In this document: positions 41,013-51,424 of the stretch, piece by piece
How the letters are laid out: every line of letters begins with the position of its first letter
How positions within the stretch are numbered: position 1 is the stretch's first letter
Assembly (NCBI RefSeq): GCF_000004075.3
Contig: NC_026657.2
Location: forward strand, 28,862,408-28,926,407
Source of the DNA: Cucumis sativus
Taxonomy: Eukaryota; Streptophyta; Magnoliopsida; Cucurbitales; Cucurbitaceae
DNA length: 64,000 nt
Direction: 5' to 3'
The notes under the pieces: model-generated
Told to the model about the DNA's origin: nothing
The model's database searches: none
The model's input: the letters and a program-made list of their open reading frames with translations, nothing else
Made by a program: the position numbers and the translations under genes

Positions 41013-43097
41013 CTACTGTCTGCCTTTCTTCATGCTGCAAGAAGGACATTTATATTGTTTGATACTATCAGCCTTGGCAGGAGTTATCCTTACGCACTTT
41101 CCATGGTACCACCTTTCGCAGATGTCACAGCCGATCCAGAACTCATCTGCACTGTAATTTTCACCACAGCTACCACAGAGGGTTTCACTGTGTTCATCGA
41201 CATCCTCCTCGCAACTCTGTTCGGCAAGTTTTGGGTTGCTTTTCACCTGCCCATCATTGGATCTCTACAATAGAAACTTATCAAGTTAATAGAGGCTCAG
41301 AAGCTTTAAAAAGTTTGTTAACTACTCCAAATGCTTTAAGAAGACATGATAGCAATATGTCAAGTTAATGGGAAGTTCTTCTGCCCAAAATTTGTTTAGA
41401 CAATGGTATGACAATCAAGAACGAACAAAGATTATGTTGTCCAATCTCCTCCCCAGAATTCAATGAACCAAACCCCAGGAGAAAATTATACATAGAAAGT
41501 TGAATTGTGAATTATCAAAAAACATGATCAAATAAATAAACCTTAGAGCTTCCTTGTGATCTACTTCCACTGTCTACACTAGGCTTCTCTTTGACAGGCT
41601 TCCGTTCTGTCACAACTTCAAATACAGTGGGAAGATCATTCATCAAGCTAAATAAACGCTTTCTGTCATTATATGGTTGTAAGATGGAAAAAGTTAGTTC
41701 ATGGTTTTACGGAAAACATCATTATGTAATCACATTAAATAAACAGTTAAGTAGATCTTCATCCTTCTAAAACCACAATTACTCAAACAGTAACAATGTT
41801 ATTGAAGGTAAATCAACCACAATAAGCTGAGAAACAAAAGAAAGTTGTGTGGGCAACAGTTGGTTATGGACTTATCACCTATATGTCAGAAAGAGTATTT
41901 GCAAATGATGCAAGAAGAAACATTAGAAATGAAAATTGGCATTACCTATAAAAGTTCACATAAATGCAGAATTAAAAAAAAAAATCATTTAATTTAACAG
42001 AACCTCCCTAACTTATAGCCCGCAAGCAGAAAATCGAAAGTGGAACAGTTTACCTTTCGTTTCGATTAAGCCTTGCTCCAAAGTAGAAAGCCACAGAGAG
42101 CAACCAGGAATCACTATGTACAGCAACAAGAGATAGCCAATCTTTTCTGTTCATGCCATCTCTAGCGAAGTTAATTCCAAGGGCAGGCTCAGGAAGCTCC
42201 GGTGGAACCTCTTCTACTGGAAGAACCACTTCCCATGTTTCATTAGGATGTCCATATAGACACAAATTTTCCTTATCTGAAAATGTAGTAATCAAAGTTA
42301 AAAATATATGAGAAGCATCTAAAACAATGGTAAATCCGTGCTCTCACATAAGAAATGAAATAGAAAACCGATCCATGCATTGTGGTACACACCAGTTACT
42401 GCCTAATTAAGATAACGTAAGTGTATGTAAAAAAAAATCCAGGATCTCGATGCAAGATCATAAAAGTTAAACTTCGAACTAAAGAAACAAACATTCAGTC
42501 TGAAGCATCTGCCAATCCTATGTAATTAAACGAGATTACGACATAATATCTATACTCATTATGCATCAAATGCTCGTTAAATTCGCCCAAAATTTGACAT
42601 TTAGCTAAAAAAGAAACAGTAAATATCATTTTTTTAAAAAAAAATTATCTAGAAAGAAACGGCGCAGAATTCTAAAAATTGAACTTCAAATTCAAGAAAC
42701 AGACAATTAATCTGAAGCAATTCCCAAAACTATGTAATATAAGTGATAAGTAAACAATATCTAAACTCGCTATGCATCAAAAGCTCGTTAAACTCGTAAA
42801 AAATTTGACATTTAGCGATACAAAAATGAAAACTAGGCATAATTTAGAAGGACCCATCACCTGGATCACAAAGGCCGTAGAATTCATCAACATCTGAGAA
42901 AAAGAAGAAGAAGAAGAAGAAGAAGAAGAAAAGGAAAATCAGTGATGCAGATGATGTTATAAGGAAAAAAGAGAAAATAGAGAGAAGGGAGGGAGAAAAA
43001 GACCGTGAGCAAGGGCGCGAACAAGAGCGGCACGACGAGCAGTGTAATCTTTGAAAATTTCTTCGACGGTTTTGGGAGTGGTGGAAGGAATTTCCAT
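41013..43097 (-). CDS. AL: ALFIN-like PHD-finger chromatin reader
   Basis: Five exons (43097-43004, 42893-42861, 42276-42054, 41662-41542, 41264-41013) join in frame to 240 residues, close to the usual 240-260. The N-terminal Alfin domain runs from [33 protein letters not shown] to about residue 130, with [25 protein letters not shown] and [26 protein letters not shown] variable Ser-rich linker follows. The C-terminal PHD finger has a complete C4HC3 set: C187, C190, C203, C206, H211, C214, C230, C233. [15 protein letters not shown] carries the aromatic pocket residues that read H3K4me3 in the family. ALFIN-like proteins bind that histone mark and affect stress tolerance and seed genes. Which paralogue this is cannot be told. 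Intron 1 holds a GAA repeat and intron 2 an internal duplication. Confidence 0.95.
42440..42826. repeat. Diverged tandem duplication inside ALFIN intron 2
   Basis: Two blocks about 211 bp apart share, in order, AAACTTCGAACT/GAACTTCAAATT, TCTGAAGCA, CTATGTAAT, ATGCATCAAA.GCTCGTTAAA and AAAATTTGACATTTAGC. Identity is roughly 75-80 percent by eye. The two blocks sit in the intron between the 33-nt second exon and exon 3. Confidence 0.8.
42901..42932. repeat. (GAA)n repeat in ALFIN intron 1
   Basis: About ten GAA/AAG units lie just upstream of the exon 2 acceptor. On the coding strand they form a CTT-rich polypyrimidine tract that may serve that splice site. Confidence 0.9.
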
Positions 43098-44547
43098 GGG
43101 GGAAAGAGAAAATCAGGAGATCTGAAGAGAAGAGAAGGAAGGAGAAGAAGGAGAAGGAGTAATGCTAATGCATGAGTTTTGGAAAGAAGAGAGCGTAAGA
43201 GACAGAGATCCATCATGTTTGTAAAACGTCAACACCGCAAACCGGAGGTTGGAATCTACATTGACGTTAACCAATATTACTAATTACTATTCTCACTCCT
43301 TAACTTTTTATTTCCCCAACCTCCTCAACCACTCCTTTTTCTATTTTCTTTTTTAATCTATTTATCCATTTTCACTTTCTTTAAATCATTATTGTTTTTT
43401 TTTATATATTTTTTGAGACACATTTGTTTGATGATTAACTAGAAAGAAAGAAAACCGTACATATTTTTATTATTTACTTCTTAAAATTAAATTTTGCTGA
43501 CTTTTTAAACTTTTATTTAATTATCGATTTCGAACCATGATTGATATTAAACTTGAAATAGATAATGATTACAAATTTAATCAAGATATATAGTTCTGCG
43601 GTGATACTAAATAAGTATATAGCAAATTAGCAGAAAATTGCACCAGTTTTTTAATTTACATTAGTAGATCTTTTAGATTTATTTTCAAATCTGTCGTGGA
43701 TAAAACTAGAAAAAAGGGAATATGAGATCCAAAATTAACATGATGAATTACCATAATTTTTCAACCTGAGCAAACGTCAATATAGAAAGCTTAGAATGAA
43801 TTTCCGCCGTTATCTTAATATGCCAATATTCTATGCTTCCTTAGAACATATTACAAACAAGAGGGAAGGTTATCAATGCTTTCTATATTATATTGTAAAA
43901 GCTATATTATAAAAAACCATCCTTCAACTTAACTTTATGTTCCAAATATCTGTATTTTTTTAAAAAAATTGCAATATCACCCACTACTTATCTCTGAACT
44001 ATCCATAGAAAAGAAAGTCTTTTAAAAAATTTAATGGAAATTAAGGAAAGATATGGTTAATGACCTGAATAGTGTGATGCGGTGATCCAAATTCTTGTCA
44101 GAGATTTCTTTCACACTATTCTAACACTAATTTTCATATGAAATTCTAAAGAATTTCTACTGAAAATCCACGAGTATAAAACTACTAAAAGAAAAGGAGA
44201 AAACCAATCCAGAAGAGAAGAACCAGAACTATGAAAAACCATAACAAATGATGTAGCAGCTTCCACGTCATGAATGTCTACATCCACTGATGATCAGACT
44301 GCCAGAAGCGATGTTTTTGCTAATTGTTGTTGGGAGGGGACATGGAAGTATGATAGTAGTTATCCAGCTCGGATTCATAAATTGCATTTGTGAAGAAATG
44401 AAACATTCAATTTCAAGCTACTAAACTCAGTATCTCGTTCATTTTGTTGCATCCAACAAAACACTATTTACTTCTTACAATACCCTAGAAGAAAAAAGAA
44501 ATACATATGTGTGTGTATATACGACGAGTAAAATGAGTTACCATCTT
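43098..44547. other. Spacer between DnaJ and ALFIN-like genes
   Basis: This holds the ALFIN-like 5' leader and promoter (left) and the DnaJ 3' UTR (right, up to about 44200). The two genes are in tandem on the minus strand. No further gene is seen. Confidence 0.5.
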
Positions 44548-46611
44548 TTATGAAGAGGTTAATAACTGATTGATCCCCATTTTTTGCTCTGACGTCAGTT
44601 TGATGGGGAACTTAATGTTGAACTTGATTCTCAAATTCCCATTTCTTGAAGGTTCCTTGGGAATTGGCATCCCTTCTCCCACAACTACTTCTTCATAACT
44701 GGGCCCAACGACCGAATCAATCGAAATCGTTAGGTTTCGACCACCAAGAGTTGTTAGATGCAGAGTGTATCCTGTTAGAGCTTCAACCAGAGTGATATCT
44801 TGGGTGGCAATAAGATCGTTGCCATCCCTTTTGAAAACTCTGTGAGGGATTTCATCAAGGGTAAGCACAAGCTTTGAGGGTATTACTCTCGAATGTGGAT
44901 CTCCTAATTCTGGAAATGTAATTTTAGTTCCCTTCTTCCATCCAGGCCTGATGTTCACTGTTATGATTTTATCCACCGTAGTAGGTCTCCTGTACATAAT
45001 AGCATCTTACAATTATAGCAAAAACAAAATTAAGTTATTACAGTGTCTAATTATGAACACTGAAAGCTCCTGCCTAATTGATACAGAGAGAGGTTACCAA
45101 CTTCACACACATAGGTCATAACTCATAAGACAAGAAATATGATCCCACAAGAACTTTAGGACTTGGCCTAATCCCAAAGGTCCTTTAGTTTTTCCCATTT
45201 TCAAAAAGTCCAAAGAGCAGGGGGGGCCTTAAGCCAATAGGCCATGTCGATTTCAAAGAGAAGCCAAGTTTAAATTGAAGAGATGAATTTAGCTTGCTTT
45301 CTGAACAAATGGCCTCCAAGGTGAAAGTAAAGGATATAGTCTGCGCTTAGCCAAATTCCATGAAAATTATGTCCCAAAACTAAGGGGCCAACTTCTAGTG
45401 AAAAGGAAGACAGTCTTAAGTCTTTACTTCGGCCTTACAAGTTACAAATGATAAAGTATTAGGCAGACAACTTAGTTAACTAGTATACGTTGGAATTCTC
45501 TTTTGGATAGTAGAGTTGTTTTTACTCCCATCAGACGCTTCCACATGAAAACGTTGAACTTTCTTGGAAAAAATTTCCTAACCCATTCGCACAAGCTGGG
45601 ACAAAATTTTAAGAAGCAAGGAAAAGGAAAGCATTAAAAGTGACTTTCATTTTCATTTTAGGCAAGTAAGTTTAATTTTATCGAAAGAAAGTAGAAGGTT
45701 ATCCATGCAAAGTTTTCAAATAATTGATTGAGCACCCTCTTCTCCATTCAGAACTTTGAGACCATTGACAAGGGTATAGAGTATAAACCATCCCAATCAC
45801 AAGAAAACAAAAATAGCATCAGAATAAAAAGTCAATCTTCATCTAAAACTGGGGAACTGGGTTTAATTACACTACAAATAAATGAGAGCTGAAAAAAGTC
45901 TTGCAGTGACTAACCCAGTATTATCGATGGCATCCCTAGCAATCTTCATCTTCTTCACACAACCCATGTATAGTTCTTCTAAACTACACAGCAAAGCCTT
46001 CTCTATTGTAGCACCTTTCCTCATATAATTGGAGCCCAGACCAACTCCATGTCTAAGGGAGGGAGATATATTATCACCTAACAAACCATCTGAAAAACTA
46101 TAAGCAGCAGCACGAGAGTCAGCCATGTGTTCCATCCCTCCAAAAGGGTTCGGAAAACCAAACAACCCCATAAACAAATCATTGGAACCACTTTTTACAT
46201 CAAAGGAAAACCCAGTCGACGAAGCATGTCTGGTACGGCTACTACAAGAACCACTTGGCGATGGCGTTCCCATCTTCAAGTTTAAACCCTCCTCTCCTAA
46301 CTGATCATACACAGCTCGTCTTTGAGGATCACTCAAAACCTAATTACAGACAGAATTAATAGAAACAATTAAACAACAACAATGAAGTGTCATTGAGATC
46401 AATGCAAAATTTATACAGAAACCGAAGAGAAGATCCCGTATCTTACATAATAAGCTTCTGAAATTTTCTTGAATTTGGCTTCGGCATCGCTTTTGTTCTC
46501 AGGATTCTTATCTGGATGCCACTTCATGGCGAGCTTCCTGTACACTTTCTTCAAGTCCTCGTCGTTAGCATTACGATCAACCTGAAGAATCTTGTAGTAA
46601 TCAACGCCCAT
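44548..46611 (-). CDS. DnaJ/HSP40 co-chaperone, type II (DNAJB1/Sis1-like)
   Basis: Three exons (46611-46447, 46339-45915, 44989-44548) join in frame to 343 residues. The J-domain occupies about 1-70, from [22 protein letters not shown], with the HPD triad at 32-34 that stimulates Hsp70 ATPase, to [17 protein letters not shown] Ser/Gly/Phe-rich linker follows ([20 protein letters not shown]). The two C-terminal substrate-binding beta domains run from about 160 to the end: [27 protein letters not shown], then [20 protein letters not shown] and [20 protein letters not shown]. There is no CXXCXGXG zinc finger, so it is type II (class B). No targeting peptide is seen; cytosol or nucleus is likely. 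The second intron is large, about 925 bp. It is transcribed divergently from the phosphatase to its right. Confidence 0.95.
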
Positions 46612-47215
46612 TCTTCCGTCGTCTTCTTCTGTTTTCTCTTACGCCTCGGCAATTTGGTACGCTCAACTCTCTGCTTGTGTGTTGAAATAATTTACATGAT
46701 ATATGTCACTTTGTCAGGGAGAATATTATGCAAACTAGCCTATATTTTTTGAAAACTAGTCTTACAATATTTAGACTTTTTGGAATAATATCCCTTATCA
46801 GTTATCTAAAAGACTACTGCTAAATAGAAAATGAAGATTTTTTCAGAGAATATTGACATATTAAGGGAAATCAGGGATTGATAATTGATATTATTGTTCA
46901 CAACTATATTAGACCGTTAAGATTCTCTCCCAACATCAACAAAATATTGGATTTTTTTTATATTTATAATTTAAAACTTCGTAAAATATATTTTATCGCA
47001 TGATTTAGTTGCGGAAACTAAAATCTTAAATTATTTAGGATGTGTTTTGTTTTAGAATCAAATCAAACTTTATTGCACTGTTTAACCAATCATGTTTAGA
47101 TAATTTATTAATCATAATTAAAATTACTAACATAATTAAACTCAGTTTCTAAATTTAATAATTGACAGAAACAATTTTATATTTTTTAACTAAAAAAAAA
47201 AAGCATTATAATGTA
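46612..47215. other. DnaJ promoter region
   Basis: Upstream flank of the DnaJ gene, GC-richer near the start codon and AT-rich further out. I see no clear heat-shock element array by eye. Confidence 0.4.
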
Positions 47216-47435
47216 GAACTAGAACGGTGTAACTGTGTAACAGCGAGCGACAAATGAGGGTGTCAGTGGGCGTAACAGAACTATGGCCCAAATTCTAATC
47301 AAATTTGTCCAGCCCATTTTCTCATCCCTTGCGATGTAATTGTCAATGGGCCTACTCGGTCTGGCCCAAATCCCGGTCCACGGCAGTCTAATAAGAGACT
47401 TATGTTTCTGTTTTACATTATTTACAACCATGTCT
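47216..47435. promoter_or_regulatory. Site II (GGCCCA/TGGGCC) island
   Basis: A sharply less AT-rich island holds TGGCCCA (47284), AGCCCA (47311), TGGGCC (47347) and TGGCCCA (47362), four elements in 85 bp. Site II elements bind TCP factors in housekeeping promoters. It lies 0.7 kb upstream of DnaJ and 1.5 kb upstream of the phosphatase, so it could be a shared promoter part or a relic. Confidence 0.4.
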
Positions 47436-47560
47436 AACTTTCTTCCATAATCACAATTACAATTTAGACCATAACTGAAAAATTAATATTGATTATTCTT
47501 CAAACATTTTAAAATAATTAAGATGGTTTACCAATAAATTTATGTAGTATTGTAATAAAA

Positions 47561-47640
47561 GCTGGAGTAGGGATTTGAACTCGATACCTCTTGTCCAAAT
47601 GAAGATATAAGTGTCAATTGAGCTAAGTTCATATTGGTTT
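47561..47640 (-). repeat. tRNA-like / SINE-type relic
   Basis: On the minus strand TAGCTCAATTGA (47625-47614) fits a pol III A box at 10 of 12 positions. AGTTCAAATCC (47581-47571) fits a B box at 9 of 11. Their starts are 44 nt apart, as in tRNA genes. The flanks do not pair into an acceptor stem, so this is not a functional tRNA; a tRNA-derived SINE fragment is the better reading. Confidence 0.45.
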
Positions 47641-48839
47641 TTCAAAAAGACTTGAGATCTATCATATTCCAAAATCCTAATCCATTATCTTTTTTTCTAA
47701 AATTTTTTCTTTTTTTCGAATTTGTGGTTTTTGGATACCATTTTTACTAATTCGTTTTTTTTTCTAGTTTGGTTATTTTTTATGTGTGTTAGATGTATTG
47801 TTCTTCTTATGCTTTTTTTGTTTCTTTGGAATATTTCATTTTTACTATTTTTGTTTTTTTTTTTTTTTGTTTTTTGAGAATATACAGCAAGTACTATTTA
47901 GTTCACACAAACAGTACCTAGATATACATTAAAACAAAAATAGTATTACTACATACAACAAGTACATCATGGTATGTTATAACCTATATATCATGACATA
48001 TAGAAACATATTATAAATGATAGGGTGTATATAAAATAAATTTTGAAAATATATTTAAGGATAGAGCACATTTAACTTGTCAAATTGAAAAAAAGAAAAA
48101 GATTAAAAGAAAAAAAAAGTATTCTAACTATCTTTATAAGAAACTAAATGTAGGTTGATTTTCAACCATGTGAAATTCAAATGGTAATAATAATATAAAT
48201 GTTAAAACTTCCAAATTTATGATTAAAAAGAATTAATTATTTAACTAATTCTGATAAAGAAACCTCATAAGCTCAACGAATGAAATTCGATACAGTTTCT
48301 CTAATTTTCAAGTTAAGTTAATGTTTTAAATTCAAAACACACACGATTATAAAAATAAACGATTGCTGATGTCAAATAACGAAATTACTTATCAATTAAG
48401 ACATCTAATCAAAACAAAATAAATAATAATAATAATTTAGAAAGTAAGTATTTAATAATTTAGAACGATAGAAAATGTTAAAACATTAGATGGGGTCACG
48501 GATACCATCCCGTCAGATTTGACGGCGATGTGAAGGAGGGTTAGTTTATGAACCATTAAATAAAAATATTTTAATATGTCCATTTTACAAAAAATACATT
48601 ATTTATTTTCTTATCAATAAATTGGGATTGGAATAAATCACAGCTTTCTTTGGCTACAATAAAGGGATAATTATTAATTAAGCTATTTTAAGACAAGAAA
48701 AGTAAGAAGTAGGCCTTCAAGGCGAACCAAGGCGGCAAAAAGCCACCGGCCACCATCACCGCCACATTTCCGTCCGCCACAGAATTTTCCAACTGCTTTG
48801 TCGCATTTACTTTTTTTTAATTCTTCTCGATCGTTGAAA
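47641..48839. other. Spacer upstream of the phosphatase gene
   Basis: AT-rich sequence with T-rich runs; no gene. The last 150 bp are GC-richer and form the probable proximal promoter. Confidence 0.45.
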
Positions 48840-48884
48840 ATGATTGAGAGAGAGAGAAGCAGAGTCTTGTATTCTTCCTGTTGA
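48840..48884 (+). promoter_or_regulatory. Upstream ORF in the phosphatase leader
   Basis: An ATG opens 14 codons (starting MIERERSRV) and stops at TGA 62 bp before the main start codon. Its effect depends on the transcript start, which is not known. Confidence 0.35.
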
Positions 48885-48946
48885 TTCGTTGAATTTGAGT
48901 CAATTTTTGGGGATCTCTCCCTCTGTTTCTTCGATTCACGGTGGAT

Positions 48947-50829
48947 ATGGAGCAGATAGGTCAAACGGAGGTTTGTGCTCCGAGGTCTCTGCAAGTATGG
49001 CAAGCTTTCATGGATTGGCTCTCTTTCTTTTTTCATGTTATTGTTCAGATCGTGCGCGGTGCTCCTTCTTTGCCTCAGATTTTGTCCTACATCGGTTTTA
49101 GATTTCCTCTTCTTCCTTCATCTGCGCCATCTTTTAAACCCTTGCCTGCTGCTGAGCTTCCTCTTCATCAGTTTTCAACAAAGAAAATTAGCTCTCTTAG
49201 TGATTTGGATGATGGTGGAGGTCAAGATCGCCCTCTGGAAAAAGTTACGGTAATGGTCGTCGCGTTTTCTTCTTTTCTTCTATATTTTTTAAGAAAACCT
49301 GAGGCTAAATTTATGTTTGAGGACATAATAAAAGCAGTGAACACTAGGAGCTGGCTCCATTTCAGTTTGCGATTGACTGATTTTCTGGATAGTTTAGCTG
49401 TCTTGTGTATGTGATTTCAATGTATAGCTGTTATGTTGAATTGAATTCTTATTTCCGTTGGTTATGAGCTTCTCCCGTATTTATTTGGCTATCATTGCTA
49501 TCTTTATCCGAAGAACTATTGTTATAATGTTAAGAATGTACTTATGTACCAAGGTTACTATACAGTTTATGCATTTAATGCTTTAATTGCTCATTCAGGT
49601 TGTTCTTGATTTGGATGAAACATTGGTTTGTGCATACGAAACATCCAGTTTGCCGGCCGTTTTTCGCACTCAAGCAACAGAAGCTGGTTTGAATTGGTTT
49701 GAGCTGGAATGTGTATCCTCGGACAAGGTAACGCTGGAGATCTCTCTTTCAAGCCTACAGCCTTTCTAATTTTTCTTTGAAATATATAGTTTATCGATTA
49801 ATTTTGGTAGTTCTACTGAAGGAAATTGAAGGAAAGCCGAAGATCAGTTATGTGACTGTGTTCGAACGTCCTGGATTGCATGAGTTCTTGAGCCAGGCTG
49901 CTGAATTTGCTGATCTTATTTTATTTACTGCTGGTCTTGAAGGTGTGGCATTGATTTATCAGTATCTTTTGCAACATTTCTCTTGTTATTCTATTGTCAT
50001 ATGCGGTTTCTTATGGACGTACAGGTTATGCTAAACCACTGGTTGACAGAATAGATACAGAGGGAAGATTTAGCCATCGACTTTATCGACCATCAACAGT
50101 TAGCACGTAAGCGTTTCTTCATATTCTCAGGATAAATATCTTCGGTGTAGTTTATGATTTACCTCTTTTGAGTTTGGAGTCTGAGATTACTCTTTGCCTG
50201 GAATAGAACTTAGTCAAGCAAGCATTTCCATTGACGACAGATTTTGTGTTTTAAGGCTTTGTACATGTTTTTGACTTTTAGTTATCGAAGAGGATATTGA
50301 ATTGAAGAATACATATTTAGATTCAAGATTTATTAATTCTTTGCACCATCTTTTCATCTGTTCTTGTTGTTAGAGTGTATATGGAATTGATGACTATCAA
50401 TTTAGAATTTTAAGGGTTTTTCTTCTTCTTGTTCAATTTTTTAAATCTTCAAATTGCAGAGAATACAGAGAACACGTAAAAGATTTATCCTGTATACAGA
50501 GAGATCTCTCAAGAGTTGTTATTATCGACAACAACCCTTTTAGTTTCTTGCTGCAACCAACGAATGGAATCCCATGCCTTCCATTCTCTCCAGCACAGCC
50601 TGCTGATAATCAGGTAGGAGGCTTCTCTTCCGACAACTACTGTCTTAACAGAATTTGGATGGTCTATTCCATTAGATACTCACTTACCCTTTGTTCCATT
50701 TTGTGTCTTCAGCTTTTAGAGGTTCTCCTCCCTCTCCTCAAACACCTCGCCCTGGAAAAAGATGTCAGACCCATTCTGTATGAAAGATTTCACATGCCTG
50801 AATGGTTTCAGATCCATGGAATTCCTTAG
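48947..50829 (+). CDS. FCP1/SCP-like (HAD) protein phosphatase
   Basis: Six exons (48947-49249, 49599-49727, 49822-49942, 50025-50106, 50460-50613, 50713-50829) join in frame to 301 residues. The start is the ATG giving MEQIGQTEV. The catalytic FCP1 homology domain carries DLDETLV at 105-111: D105 is the acyl-phosphate nucleophile and D107 the acid/base. FERPGLHEFLSQAAEFADLILFTAGLEGYA follows, and VVIIDNNPFSF is the HAD motif with paired acidic residues. The N-terminal 100 residues include a hydrophobic stretch (FFFHVIVQIV) that could touch a membrane, as in Dullard/CTDNEP relatives. Family members dephosphorylate phosphoserine, for example in the RNA polymerase II CTD, or lipin-type substrates; the substrate here is unknown. 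The closest recalled relative is Arabidopsis At3g55960. The exon 3 acceptor (CTGAAG) has a weak pyrimidine tract. Confidence 0.92.
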
Positions 50830-51424
50830 AATGAGAAGTGCAAGAAAAACAGTAGCTACCATGTTGATTGAAGCATGCTATTAAGCCAGTCTGCGCATTC
50901 TTTCCATTTAGAACTTTAGGATATCGAGTAAGAAGAAATTCACAAGATATATTCACAATGTATGTTATATCCACCTTAGGTTAATGTATCGATTCAGCAA
51001 AACTGCAATCATTTAAAGAAGTGTACTCTTGAATCTTAATTCTTTTGTATAATTACACTTTAGGACGTCACAAGGTAATCAGATGTATTAGTAGAGTTTT
51101 GTTATCCAAGTGTAAGTCTTCGGTTTCAGCTTCAATTGAGCTCCTTTGAAAACTTAGTACCACATGCATGTTTACTTGATAGTTTCTATCTAATACAGGA
51201 AGAGCTTCAGATATGGTAAACCCGAAGACCAAATAACAACTTCTCCTGGGCTTCTTCATGGAAAGGAGAAGGCCCATAAACGGTTTTCATGGAGAAAAAC
51301 AAGGGCCTGTTTGTTTGGTTTTCTTTTTAAACAGAACAGAAGTGACAGCGATGACTCATTTTGATGAGTAACAGAGAAGTTGCCATTTGGCATTGGATAA
51401 GTTGAGACTGTAAAGAGGGAAGCG
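50830..51424. other. Short spacer between phosphatase and STR11
   Basis: It should contain the phosphatase 3' UTR and the STR11 promoter. Both genes run rightward. No further gene is seen. Confidence 0.5.
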
